NCBI GenBank assembly: GCA_943735955.1
Contig: OX030965.1
Location: 1,350,701 to 1,414,700 of the forward strand
Source of the DNA: Piscicola geometra
Lineage: Eukaryota > Annelida > Clitellata > Hirudinida > Piscicolidae
Direction of reading: 5' to 3'
DNA length: 64,000 nucleotides
In this document: in pieces, positions 1 through 11,189 of the stretch
How the letters are laid out: every line of letters starts with the position of its first letter
How positions within the stretch are numbered: the stretch's first letter is position 1
Program-made: the position numbers and the translations under genes
The notes under the pieces: generated by a model
What the model saw: only the letters and a program-made list of their open reading frames with translations
What the model was told of the DNA's origin: nothing
The model's database searches: none

Positions 1-640
1 GAATAATGAACGAACAATTATATCATTTTGAATATGCATAAAAAAGTTTTTTACCATTACATTTATATTTGTCTAAAAGATTCTCTATAAATTATAGCTA
101 TAATCCGTGTTAACTCGTAATAAATAAATTTAATGTTTTCTTAATTGTCTTAAAAAATATGTAACGCTCACTTTATAAAAACCAAAATAGAAATTAGAAT
201 AATTATAAAACGAAGAAGACACTCTCTTTGTAGGGGAGTTTTATTGATTTGAAGCCGACTAGGAGCTTATTGAGGGTGAGTTTAAAAATAAATAATTGCG
301 CCTTATACATAAAACTTTAAAAAAAAATTTTGGCCTAGCGCGGGCCCTGGCCTCCATTTTGTGAAAAATTATTTTTTCCAAACAAAAATAAATAACATCT
401 ATTTTCAAATGTGAAATATTATAAAGAATGATTATAGTATGTACTAATAAAGTTTTGAATAATTTTCCCTTAAACTAATTGAGTTATTTAACAAAAGTAA
501 ATGGTTTTCCACAATACACTCTTTTCTCTATAGATATATAAATAGAGATTATGAACAAAATTATTTTTTTACAATTATTTTATTTTATTAATTAGGCTAG
601 GTCATATACTATTACTATATGTATATGGGTTAGGTCGGTA
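1..640. other. AT-rich non-coding DNA
   Basis: Strongly AT-rich sequence with no open frame that looks like protein and no recognisable element. It leads into the AT-rich tandem block that starts near 645. Confidence 0.6.
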
Positions 641-644
641 ATTA

Positions 645-920
645 ATTTTTATTAATTCTATTTTTTTAATTATTTATTTTTATTAATTTAATTTTTAAAA
701 TGATTTATTTTTATTAATTCTATTTTTTTAATGAGTTATTTTATTAATTCTATTTTTTAATGATTTATTTTATTAATAATTGTAAAAATTATTTATTTTA
801 TTAATTCTATTTTTTTAAATTATTTATTTTATTAATTCTATTTTTCTTATATTTATTTTATTAATTCTATTTTTTATTATTATTTATTTTATTAATTCTA
901 TTTTTTAAATTATTTATTAT
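645..920. repeat. AT-rich tandem repeat, unit about 30 bp
   Basis: Degenerate tandem copies of a unit built on TTTATTAATTCTATTTTTT with short variable spacers. A second block in the same orientation lies at 3146-3290. The two blocks flank the inverted repeats at 975-1235 and 2820-3105, so they may be outer parts of one mobile structure. Confidence 0.7.
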
Positions 921-974
921 AAACAAAATTAATTTTATTATTACTATTAATTTATTTAATGAATTAGGTTAGGT

Positions 975-1235
975 CATATATATAGTATGCATTGAACTCT
1001 TCGCAACATGAACTCGTCGACTTATTTATTTATTTTAATTTTGTGAATAAATATGATTATAAAAACTTATTAATAGTGAAATTTAAAATTTACTCGTCGA
1101 TACAGGCTAAATGTAGCCTAACGTACGAAACAGGCTGAATGTAAGCTAAAAACTTGTCGAATTTTTTTTAAAGTTTCGATTTTGTGAATAAATATGATTA
1201 TAAAAACTTATTAATAGTGAAATTAGCCTAACGAA
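975..1235 (+). repeat. Left arm of a long inverted repeat (foldback-like element)
   Basis: About 260 bp that reappear in reverse complement at 2820-3105 with few differences. Shared landmarks are AACATGAACTCGTCGA, AATAAATATGATTATAAAAA, TACAGGCTAAATGTAGCC and AACGTACGAAACAGGCTGAA. The motif ACTCGTCGAAACAGGCTAAA is also repeated at 1260-1285 and in a direct-orientation third copy at 2535-2670. The layout resembles a foldback or long-TIR element without a coding region. Confidence 0.75.
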
Positions 1236-1653
1236 TGAAATAGGCTAAATGTAGGCTAAAACTCGTCGAAACAGGCTAAATATAGGGTAAAAATTTTTTT
1301 AAAAAATAAATTTAATTTTTCTTGTAAGACTTGATGATTTTGTCGAGTCTCAAAGTTCTGCTGCCTTTTGGCTTCTTTTTCCTTGAGCTTTCATCCATTT
1401 CATAGAACCATGGAAGGGTTTTTGAATCAAAATCTCTTGAAAATCAAACGTTTTAATGAGTTTTTGTACTCCTCTAATAGGTAATTTCTTTTTGTCATTA
1501 TACAGAGTTGTAGTTTTTCAAGTAAAAATTATTTTTTTATCAAATACGCAATTCATCAACTTTTATTCTTTTATCCAACCATCAATCAATCTTTCTCAGT
1601 CGCTATTACCATCCATCCTCAAAGACTAAACCAGTTTTTCACCTATATATGAC

Positions 1654-1654
<1 letters not shown>

Positions 1655-1730
<76 letters not shown>
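1655..1730. repeat. (GT)n microsatellite
   Basis: About 38 uninterrupted GT dinucleotides lying between the two inverted-repeat arms. Confidence 0.97.
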
Positions 1731-1735
<5 letters not shown>

Positions 1736-2109
1736 AATGCGTATGGGAGTGTGAGTTTGTTTGTATTAATTACGAAATAGTATCAATAAACAATACAACT
1801 TTTTTCATTTTCCTATGCATTGCTAAAAAACTCATGCAAAAAATGTAATTCTAACAAAAGTTTTTAACTCAAGTTTCTACTTGAGTTGTTATAAAAAAAC
1901 AATTTTGAAATTTTATTTTAGTTTTTCTTGTCATCAATAAAACATATAATTGTCATATCTTTCGTTTCACCTGACCTAGTAAAAAAATAATATAGTTCAA
2001 ATAACAATGAGATCAATAAAAATAATATTAAGGATAATAACAAGAACAATAATGATCATAACAATAATAATATTATGGTACTAATAAAAGGTGATATTTT
2101 TTTCCATTA

Positions 2110-2460
2110 TCAACATTACCATCTTTTATATCATCATCCTCATCCTCATAATCACCACCACCACCACCATCATCATCACCATCAACTCATCTTCATCATC
2201 ATTTCCACCATCATCATTCTCATCATCATCATCACCCTCGTCATCATCATCGTCATCATCACCCTCATCATTATCAAGGATATTAGAATATGCTTCACCA
2301 CTGCATCAAGACGCTTGTCATTAGAGCATGCCAGCCTATACCTGCTCCCTTCCTTCCCTTTTCAAGTGTCACCAACCAAACACACACACATACAAACACG
2401 CATACACACAGGCACACTTACATACACCCACACTCACACAAACACATCTACACTCACTAA
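2110..2460. repeat. (CAT/CAC)n and CA-rich simple repeats
   Basis: Compound trinucleotide repeat (CAT, CAC, ATC variants) at about 2110-2280, then a CA-rich tract at about 2376-2460. Open frames across it are His- or Ser-rich by repetition only. Confidence 0.9.
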
Positions 2461-2534
2461 CGAACTAGAAAAACCTTGGAATCGACGATATCTCAAAGCG
2501 AAGACCTAAACTATCCTTCTTTAAAAAATTAATT

Positions 2535-2670
2535 TTTTGAATAAATATGATTATAAATACTCATTAATAGTGAAATTAAAAACTTACTCGTCGAAACAGG
2601 CTAAATGTAGCCTAACGAACACGTCGAAACAGGATAAATGTAGGCTAACTTACTCGTCGAAACAGAAGAT
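2535..2670 (+). repeat. Third, direct-orientation copy of the foldback arm motif
   Basis: Repeats the AATAAATATGATTATAAA and ACTCGTCGAAACAGGCTAAA segments of the left arm (975-1285) in the same orientation. Confidence 0.65.
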
Positions 2671-2819
2671 TCCATCCACCCACCACCATAATTAATTTTG
2701 TTTATTAATGTTACTTCTTTCTTAGAAAAGTTATTAGGCTTGTAACATGCAACCACTGTAACATAAATTATTTTTTTTAGTAACAAAAAAAAAGCTCCAT
2801 AAATTTTATTTGATAAACA

Positions 2820-3105
2820 CCGACTGATTTGTTAATAAATTTTTAATTTCACTATTAATAAGTTTTTATAATCATATTTATTTACAAAATTGAAATTTAA
2901 AAAAAAATTCGACGAGTTTTTGGCTTACATTCAGCCTGTTTCGTACGTTAGGCTACATTTAGCCTGTATCGACGAGTAAATTTTTAATTTCACTATTAAT
3001 AAGTTTTTATAATCATATTTATTCACAAAATTAAAATTAACATAAGTTTTTTTTTCTTTCGACGAGTTCATGTTGCGACGAGTTCAATGCAATTCATATA
3101 TATAT
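2820..3105 (-). repeat. Right arm of the long inverted repeat
   Basis: Reverse complement of 975-1235, including the CGTACGTTAGGCTACATTTAGCC-like core and the GTTCATGTTGCGACGAGTTC end. With the left arm it encloses about 1.6 kb holding simple repeats. Confidence 0.75.
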
Positions 3106-3145
3106 ATAATATTACTATATGTATATGGATTAGGTCTGTAAGTAA

Positions 3146-3290
3146 TTTTTATTAATTCTATTTTTTCAATGATTTATTGATATTAATTATATTTTTTTAA
3201 TTATTTATTTTTATTAGTTCTATTTTTTAAAATTATTTATTTTACTAATTCTATTTTACAAAATTACTTATTTTTATTAATTCTATTTTT
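3146..3290. repeat. AT-rich tandem block, second copy
   Basis: Same TTATTAATTCTATTTTTT-based unit and same orientation as the block at 645-920, placed just outside the right inverted-repeat arm. Confidence 0.6.
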
Positions 3291-3299
3291 CCACATTTT

Positions 3300-4289
3300 C
3301 TTAATTTATTTAATAAAGTAAAATTGCATAAAGTCGCGACAAAGGAATAATGATTCTAATGATTTGAATAACTTAAATTCAAACGATAAATTGAAGTAAG
3401 CGCTATTTTTTATAAATATATATGCGTATTCTGTCATGGAGCATCGGCACACAAAACCCGCTGTAAGAAAAATCATACCCATGTCGATCTTGCATAAAAC
3501 TTTTTGAATAACGAAACATAAATATTGTGAACGAAGCTGGTTGCCATCACAACAAAGAACATCTGCATTTTAAAATTAATTAATAATGAAATGCGGTTTT
3601 TAAAACCATCAAACGGTGTATTGACATAGAGCACAATTTACCGACAGTTTATTGCACCTGTCAATCAGCTGAGCAACAAAGTGTGAAGGTCTTTCGCAAT
3701 GACTGGTACATTCATATTAATTCCCACATATATTCTCCCTAAATCATTATATACTTATAAAGTTTCTCTTCACTTAAAAAATGAAATAGTATTGTTGCTG
3801 CTGCAGCTGACTGTATAGCCTGATGCAAACTATAGCCTGATGCAAACTATAGCCTGATGCAAACAAAACTAACTTATTTATTTTAGAATATGTATTTTAT
3901 TTTTGCAATAAATTTTTTTTATGTTTATTCTTTTTACAGTTTTCAATTTTCAGTTCACATGCTAATTTCTTATTTCATATTTATGTGTGCCTTCAGGGTT
4001 TTTTAACAGTTATTTACAGCCTATTATTTTTTCAGCCTACGCTAAAAATTATGTGGCTATATATATACAATTGAAAATATAGATGTATGTAAACTTCCCT
4101 AGTTACGACCATGTTGATTGAATAAGCAAGGATTGCTATTTGAGAGCCTTCTAGAATTGCGATCAAAAACTTGCAAGGTTTTTGTGTTTGCAATCCTAGG
4201 GAGGTTGCAAAGATCCTTTAATTTAATACTTTTTTTAATGAAAATCTAATTTTTCTCTTTTTGGAGTGGACTTGGAAGTATTAGCAAGC
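3300..4289. other. Intergenic AT-rich DNA with a small tandem repeat
   Basis: No coding signal seen. The only clear structure is a 17-bp unit, TATAGCCTGATGCAAAC, present three times exactly at 3814-3864. Confidence 0.6.
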
Positions 4290-4401
4290 ATGTCTTTGTA
4301 AGTTTCGTGTTTTTATAAACATGTTTTGAACAATTAACTAAACAATTTTTTATTGCCTTATATCAATTCACAACTATTATTCGCCAACAAGAGCCGGCAA
4401 A

Positions 4402-6060
4402 ATGGCACTGTTCAACAAGGCTGAGCCATCAAATTCTGGAGCCAACAAGTTTGGTCTCAAATCCGTAACCAAGACCAATGGAAGCACAACCAAAGCCATT
4501 AATGGATCTAAGACTGAAGAATTGAAAGCTTCTGTCAGCATTTCAAACAGAGCAAAAGATGCTCCAAAAAATGATAAGCTTCCTTCCAAGCCAGTTAGCT
4601 CTCCGACTGGGGTCCAAAAACCTACAGAGTCCCCGAAAGTGACTCCGAAGCCAAGTGATGTTCCTAAAGCATCTTTTGATAAAAAAAGTGAAAAGTCTTT
4701 GCCAGAAACTGCAAAACCGATCTCGGAAAGTGTTCCAAAACCCAGTGAAAAAGCTCAAACAGCCCCAAAACCAACTGCTCAAGCTGCTTCGGAAACTCCT
4801 AAACCCACTGAAGTGGCTGCAACTCCTAAACCCACTGAAGTGGCTGCAACTCATAAACCCACTGGAGTGGCTGTAACTCCTAAACCCACTGAAGTGGCTG
4901 CAACTCCTAAACCCACTGGAGTGGCTGCAACTCCTAAACCCACTGAAGTGGCTGCAACTCCTAAACCCACTGAAGTGGCTGCAACTCCTAAACCCACTGG
5001 AGTGGCTGCAACTCTTAAACCCACTGAAGTGGCTGCAACTCCTAAACCCACTGAAGTGGATGCAACTCCTAAACCCAGTGAAGTGGCTGCAACTCCTAAA
5101 CCCACTGAAGTGGCTGCAACTCCTAAACCCACTGAAGTGGCTGCAACTCCTAAACCCAGTGAAACTCCCAAACTCACTGAAAATCCTAAACCGACTGACC
5201 AGGCTTCAGCTACAACTCCTAAACCCACTGATAAGGCTAATACTGAAGGTCCCAAGCCCACCACCAAAACTGGTATTGATAGCAGTAAGACTCAAACAGC
5301 CGAAGAACCTTCTAAAAACCTGAAAAACACAGCAACTTTGGAAAAGAAAAAAGAAACACAAAAAACGCAAACACAAACAACAAAAGAAACTGAACCCCCT
5401 AAAGCTGTAGAAACTCTTCAAAAAGTGGATCAAGGGAAACAAATCGAGAAAAAAGAAGACTTAACTAAAAAAAGTGAACCGGCAAAAGCCCCTCTCCAGC
5501 CAGTCAGCTCTATCTCTTCTGTGACCCCCTCGACGAAAGCGGTTACAGTGCCTGCAAAAAAGTCGGAGTCAGTCGTAATTGCGTCTGAAAGCAAAATTAA
5601 AGCTTCGGAGATTGGAAAAAAAAGTTCTACTGAAACTAAGAGTGAGGCTACTACTCTGCCTTCAACTCCCCTTGCAGTGGCTGGAGAATCAGTCAAAGCG
5701 TCTGAGAAAGAGCTTTTTGCTGGCGTTTTTTACTTCACGGGCATGGGTCGTTTGATTGGTTCAGCTTTGTCGGAGGGAATTTACGTGCCAGAAAAATACC
5801 AGAACAGCGCCCTTGAGCAAGAAGATTTGGAAAAGACGAAAGAAAACAAACACGAAGTTGTCAGCAAGGCGAGAGGACAAGCTCAAGGCTTGTACGGAGA
5901 CTTTCAGAAACTTCAATCTCTGCTCGAAGGCTTGCCTACTTTCACGGATACCCTCGAGCCCCAGCGTATTGAGAAAAGAGGCGTGGATCAGCCCATTCAT
6001 GGGCACATTTATTTCCAGCAGGAACCGTCTTCCAAGCAACAAACAACTCACGAACGGTAA
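4402..6060 (+). CDS. Pro/Thr/Lys-rich repeat protein of unknown function, 552 aa
   Basis: An intronless 552-codon frame opening with ATG at 4402. I do not recognise the family. Residues 1-130 are rich in Lys, Ser, Thr and Pro. Residues about 134-250 are thirteen 9-residue repeats of the type KPTEVAATP (27-bp units, 4801-5151) plus a partial copy. Residues 250-430 are again charged and disordered-looking. The last 115 or so residues, from FAGVFYFTGMGRLIGSAL, have ordinary composition with a Glu/Lys-rich helix-like stretch and may be the folded domain. AATAAA lies 15 bases after the stop. Upstream, ATGTCTTT at 4290 followed by GTAAGT could be a first mini-exon: joining it to 4392 keeps the frame and adds six residues. 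That is only a possibility. No signal peptide or membrane segment is evident. Confidence 0.75.
   Translation: MALFNKAEPSNSGANKFGLKSVTKTNGSTTKAINGSKTEELKASVSISNRAKDAPKNDKLPSKPVSSPTGVQKPTESPKVTPKPSDVPKASFDKKSEKSLPETAKPISESVPKPSEKAQTAPKPTAQAASETPKPTEVAATPKPTEVAATHKPTGVAVTPKPTEVAATPKPTGVAATPKPTEVAATPKPTEVAATPKPTGVAATLKPTEVAATPKPTEVDATPKPSEVAATPKPTEVAATPKPTEVAATPKPSETPKLTENPKPTDQASATTPKPTDKANTEGPKPTTKTGIDSSKTQTAEEPSKNLKNTATLEKKKETQKTQTQTTKETEPPKAVETLQKVDQGKQIEKKEDLTKKSEPAKAPLQPVSSISSVTPSTKAVTVPAKKSESVVIASESKIKASEIGKKSSTETKSEATTLPSTPLAVAGESVKASEKELFAGVFYFTGMGRLIGSALSEGIYVPEKYQNSALEQEDLEKTKENKHEVVSKARGQAQGLYGDFQKLQSLLEGLPTFTDTLEPQRIEKRGVDQPIHGHIYFQQEPSSKQQTTHER
4801..5163 (+). repeat. Coding 27-bp minisatellite, 13.4 copies
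   Basis: Head-to-tail 27-bp units starting AAACCCACTGAAGTGGCTGC, each giving the nonapeptide KPTEVAATP. Glu/Gly and Thr/Ser variants are interspersed. All units keep the frame of the host gene. Confidence 0.95.
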
Positions 6061-6074
6061 TTTTTGGTTCTTTC

Positions 6075-6080
6075 AATAAA
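6075..6080 (+). other. Polyadenylation signal AATAAA
   Basis: Canonical hexamer 15 bases after the stop codon of the 552-residue frame. Confidence 0.6.
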
Positions 6081-6149
6081 TTATTTCAAAACTATCTGAA
6101 ATAATAGTAATAAATAATTTTACAATGTTGTTCCTTTCGAGGTAAAAGC

Positions 6150-6810
6150 CTACATGAATATATATATAAATAATAGAAAAATTAATTGTCGTTTTTATAT
6201 AGCGCCCGGGCGCGCAACTGAGCGCTCTCACTACGTCGTAATGCAATAAAGAAATAAACATAATTATAATAGTAATGTTATAAAAAAGAAAGCAAAGAGT
6301 AGCATGGAATAATTATTATGAGTGATAAGCTAAGTTAAACTAGTGAGTTTTCAGTTTGGCTTTGAAAGTCGAAAATTGGTTGATGCTTCGAAGTGCAGGT
6401 GGAAGAGCATTCCAAGTTGTTGGAGCTGCGTGACGGAATGCTCTTTTTGAGATGTTGTTTGTAGTGGATTCTTGGATGAGGAAAAGAGATGAAGATGAAC
6501 GCAGTTGTTTTTTTGATTCTTTGTCGTTATGAGTTTGCTGAGATATGACGGTATTGAAATTTGAAGAATTTTGAATGTAGTGATGGCTATTTTGAAGGAT
6601 ATTCGGAAATCAATAGGAAGCCAGTGAAGTTTTATAATATTATCATTTTATGACTGAACAAGGTGATGGCCTGGTAGTCACAATTGAGTGTGATTCTAGC
6701 AGTCTTGTTTAAAACTGACTGTAGAAGATTTTTCCTTAATTGGTGATATTATATAAAACGAGTTACAGTAGGCAAGTCTGCTAAGTATTAGACATCGGGA
6801 AAGTGAGGCG
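6150..6810 (-). pseudogene. LINE 3' fragment (end of ORF2 and tail)
   Basis: Read on the minus strand, broken frames give the conserved C-terminal landmarks of CR1/L2-like LINE ORF2: LSRLAYCNSF (about 6770), IIKLHWLPIDFRISFK (about 6620-6660) and a TTWNALPPALRS-like segment (about 6400). Stops and frameshifts are frequent. The 3' tail at 6190-6215 reads GGGCGCTATATAAAAACG on the minus strand, a tail motif shared with other repeats here. A dead, 5'-truncated copy. Confidence 0.7.
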
Positions 6811-6899
6811 GAGAGATACTTCAGGGGGGGGCATAAGTAGGCAAAATATCGAAAAACTGGAAATTCGTCACGTTCACTTGGAATATGGTTCACTAGGTT

Positions 6900-8590
6900 A
6901 TTTCATGAATATTTAATATTGGAAGTTGGTACTTTTGATGAAGCCCCCTCCACACCCAAAATCGAAATCGAAGATTTGGGCTTAAGTCTCAGCGTTTTCA
7001 AGTAAAAAGAAATCATTAAATAATTTAATTTAATCAAATTTTACGATAATGAGGTTACTCAATATACTACTTAGAATAATATAATATTAGAAATATTTTA
7101 AACAAATATTTGTGCCGCCCACACTACACTGGGCTCAAGCAGTGGCATGAATAAAGTTCTGCAATTGGTTGAAACGGATATAAAGATATATCAGGTTTTA
7201 AAATGTTTTATGCTGAAAATAAACGTTTATAGAAAAAATATAAGTGTAGTTGGACATGCACTTGACATGTGTTTTCAGCTGGTGGCTTCTGAGCTCACCT
7301 AAACCCTGGAACCGATTCAATGAGTTTCTCCTCTACCTTGAGTATCCAGTGGGCTGTTTTTTTTACGAAAACAACAAATTCGGGATTTTTCCGAGGCAAC
7401 AGCAATTCCTATTCACCACTTAGATGATCTCACTGAGTTTTCAAGCCAAAACCCACAGATAAACAATCGCCTAGGCTGTCTAGTAAGAGATGTTATGGAA
7501 CGTCCCTATTTCAAGTTGTTCTGGTGGTGTTTTTTGGCTTGGATGTGCACTTGGTGTCAGAAGCAGCAGTTGATAACTTGGAGGGAGTCTATAAGTTAAT
7601 TTTTCTAATGCAGCCCCTTCTCAAGACGGTTTTAGATAGGCAAAGAGAGACTAGGACATTGATAAAGAGGCCTTACCTATGAAATACCCAATCAGTGAGC
7701 AGGCTTCTGAAATAGATGGCATTCTTGTTCACAACCTTGAAATGGAGAAGCAGTGTGGTAAGGTAAACCCTAGACTGAAAAAACTAGTAAATTGAATGCA
7801 GTCAGTATGCCTCTTATAAAAGAGGCAGCAGCCTAGAGATGGATAGATCCCCTCTTTCGGAGGCTTCAAAGCAACGGGTCAAGCAAAAAACAGTCAAAAC
7901 TTAACTAGAGTAAAAAAAAGGAAACAAAGTTTTTAAAAAGCAAAAATATTTTAAAAGCTGGTTTATAGAAAGAAGCGAAAAAACTTTCATGCCTGTTGAA
8001 ATAAAAAAATGATTCTTTCACTGAAAATAAAGAAGTTTTAAAAATATTTGAAAATGAAAGTATCAACTAAGAAAGATAAAAATATATATAAAAACCAAAA
8101 AGTTTGAAAAATGTGTTTTTCTAGAGAATAATAGGTTTAACATCTTCCATTTTGTGTGTTTTTTTTTCAATCACGGGGGGAGGGTTGTTTTTGAAAGAAA
8201 AAATTAATTTTATTGTCAAACTCCTTGTATTGTTAGTGTTAATCATGTCCTAAATAAAAGTTTTGAAATTTCAAATTCGATGATTATCAGAGAAAAATCG
8301 AATTTTTTGAATTTATAGTTATGGTTTTAGAATTTATTTATTTGTTGAAAAAATAGATTAATTTAAAGTTATAGTTTGAAGCAGTTATTCATAAGAAAAG
8401 CTTGAAGGCTTTGAAATCTCAAGCTTGCTGAAGCGTAAGCTCCATGTATAAGGCGCACTAGCTTTTAACAGTAAATTTTAATAGGTAAAAAAGTGCGCTT
8501 AATACATGGTGTTTTGAGGTACTTGGAAGTTTTTATGAAACATACTTTTACTAACACAAAAGTAATTTGCCCAAATAGAACATTAATTAA
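6900..8590. other. No gene recognised
   Basis: AT-rich, with a moderately GC-richer stretch at about 7240-7860 that carries many stops in all frames. I see no domain, RNA gene or element ends. Confidence 0.5.
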
Positions 8591-8606
8591 TGCATTTTTA
8601 ACACAG

Positions 8607-8895
8607 TGTGGTGCACAAGACAGTTGTGAGCAACAAGGAAATTCAGCCAGCAGTGAACAGACTTTCGAACCAGGAGGTGATCATCGAGACGACCATCCCA
8701 GCCTTTTTCTCCCACACTTCTTCTCAGCCCTTTGACTCCTTGCACAGCAAGCACTGGCACCTGTCTCACGCTACTTATTCCACTAGTAGCCCCCACCAGA
8801 TGCGCAAGCATGGCACCTCTTACTCTCCCTCACAACCTCTCCAAAGCTTGGAAAAGTTCACAAATGATGCTCATTTGCCATTTTGCGATTTATGA
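8607..8895 (+). CDS. Candidate 3'-terminal exon of an unknown gene
   Basis: A good acceptor (TTTTTAACACAG at 8595-8606) is followed by a GC-richer open stretch that ends in TGA at 8893-8895. It reads about 95 residues beginning VVHKTVVSNKEIQPAVNRL, rich in Ser and His. AATAAA occurs about 140 bases further on. Base composition differs sharply from the AT-rich flanks, as it does for the kinase exons. I found no partner exon and no known domain, so this may be a chance frame. Confidence 0.3.
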
Positions 8896-8935
8896 AGAGC
8901 TCACTAGAGAATAATAATTTGTTTTGGCTTAGTTG

Positions 8936-10360
8936 TGCAGTAAAAGTGAATTTGTCTATTTTTGAATGGTTAAATCTTTTTCTTATTTTTTTCGAAAATA
9001 TAAATTGAATTTCATTTTCAGCAGCTTCAGTGAATAAAATAATTTCGACATTTTAAAACTATTATTTATAAAAATTTATTACAAATCCTATATAATAAAT
9101 GCAATCAGAAAGAAGTATGGTTTTCTTAAGGATATCATCAATCAATCAATCAATTAAAAGAAAAAATCAATGACAACATTACTCAATTTGGCTGAAAGGT
9201 ATTTGTTTTTTAGGCATCTGGCGAATGCTATCAAAGAAGTATTTCGGATGAAGTTTCTGCCTCGAACATCTTGATGAAGGCACAAGACTCGACTTATAAA
9301 AAATATCTTTTGAAACATAGATTTAAAAAAGAGTAAAGAGCTGTTAATATTAATTTTTTTAAATTTGTGAGAAATTTATTTAATTTAAAATGCCATTTTT
9401 TAAAATTGTTCAAATGAGGTTCTAATCATATATTTTTTCACCAAAACAATTTAAACCTTCATTACCAGTGGCACAACCAGGGGCTCAAGCCCCCCCCCCC
9501 CAGACCTTTTCGAAGGGTCTCGCAATTTTTCGAAAATCGATGAGTTTTTTTGGTGGGGGGGAGGGGGGGGTAATGAATTTTTCAATATGCCATAGGACAA
9601 TGATATTTTCTCTGGATAGCCATCGGGTCTTTATCTCACGAAACATTTCATATATCAACACAGAACATAGAGATCCCACCAAAATAACACTAACATGTCA
9701 CAAATTCTGAGAAGAAATAGAGCACCACTAGACTTTAACTACACTTTTAAATCTTTACACTTTTTATATGTAAATTTTTTAAGCTATGAAACAGTATATA
9801 GAAAACAAATCAGATAGACAAAATATCTCCCGAGCTTTCAGAATTATCCAACCTTCATGAAAAGGATGCAGAAACTGTGTAAAGACAGCTCAAAATTACA
9901 TCAACACGTGCATATCAGTCTGATCTCATTGCATGTATCGAACTGCAAGAATTCTTTTGAGCAACTTTTTAATGTTTAATGATTTTGTTAAATAGTTTGT
10001 CTTCTGATCTAATAATTTAGTTTTTTCAAACTTCAAATAATAATAATAATAATTTATATCTTTTCTTGTTTTTTGGTTTTAAATTTATCTTGCTCTCGGA
10101 ACTAAAATCTTCAACCAATAACTGTCTAACGGACTACAATAAAAACTTATTTTAAAAGGAAGAAGTGCCAAAGCCTCAAATTAAGCACCAATGCACAGCT
10201 TGTAAGCACCCACTGGCTACCTACTTCACAAGGCAGATGAGTTCTGCAGATGAAGGACAGACTGTCAGAACGAATTTTCTACACATGACTGTGTTTATGT
10301 CTATTATCTATTGAAATCTTGCTATTTTCATCTCAGACGTAGCCTATTAGACAATTATTA
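8936..10360. other. No gene recognised
   Basis: AT-rich DNA. A poly-C/poly-G bearing stretch at 9489-9570 gives Pro/Gly-rich chance frames. No convincing coding or RNA feature seen. Confidence 0.5.
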
Positions 10361-10361
10361 C

Positions 10362-10500
10362 CTTACTTAGATGACCCTTCTTTAAAGATGTTAGTTTATG
10401 CACTTTTTCTATCTCGAATTGAATATTGTAATTCACTCTATTATAATTTACTTGAAAGTACTTTAAAACCATTTCAATTATGCAGCTAAAATCGTTAGCC
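10362..10500 (+). pseudogene. Short LINE ORF2 fragment
   Basis: The frame gives LKMLVYALFLSRIEYCNSLY and LLESTLKPFQL, the segment following the reverse transcriptase in CR1/L2-type LINEs. A stop follows at once, so this is only a relic. Confidence 0.6.
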
Positions 10501-10699
10501 GTACTCCTATTTATAATAAAAGCTTCAAGTGTGAAGCATTTGCGGTTTGGAATTTTTTATCGAAATATAAAAATCAACATTCATCTACAAAATTCAACTT
10601 TTAATTTTAATTTTGAAAATTTCATAATACATTAACATTAAAATGATAATTTTATTATTATTATAATGACTAGACTCATTAAAAACCATATGAAATTAC

Positions 10700-10750
10700 A
10701 TTTTGTCCGTGACATTTTGTCCGAGACATTTTGTCATTGAAATGTTGTCT
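10700..10750. repeat. Tandem ACATTTTGTC motif
   Basis: Four adjacent, progressively diverged copies of a 14-15 bp unit (ACATTTTGTCCGTG, ACATTTTGTCCGAG, ACATTTTGTCATTG, AATGTTGTC). It may be a transposon terminus, but no partner end was seen. Confidence 0.5.
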
Positions 10751-11189
10751 TAGCACCGTAATGAATATCCTGGGTTATTTATGAAAAGTTCTCAACCACC
10801 ATCGCGAAAAATAAATGCGTGAAAATATCACAATATCATTTTTCTTTGTCAGTCACATGCAATAAAGGCGCATTAAAAAAATTTGAGCAGATCAGGTTTT
10901 AGGTAATCGTGGGCTGGGGTTGATCAGACGAAACCAAAGTGTGCAGGAACTCTTTGTTGCAGGTGCCGTTTAGTCTTTTTATCACTACACCTATATTCCA
11001 TCTAATCATTTCATTTGTTACAATCTGGTGAGAAGCTGTTAAAGATGTAAAAAGTTGAAGTTTTTGATAGCGATTACATGATGCTTGGTAAGCTTGATAT
11101 AAGTCTTTAATTTATTCAAAAGTTTTAAATTAAACTTTTGTTAGAAAACTATATTAAATTCATTGAGATAAATTCAAGAATTCAAAAGA

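Noticed and set aside
2075..2509. His/Ile-rich 144-residue protein
   Set aside because: Frame runs through (CAT)n and CA-rich repeats with no unique domain.
4851..5267. Gly/Val/Ala-rich minus-strand protein
   Set aside because: Shadow of the KPTEVAATP coding repeat. The + strand frame is longer, has a start, stop and polyadenylation signal.
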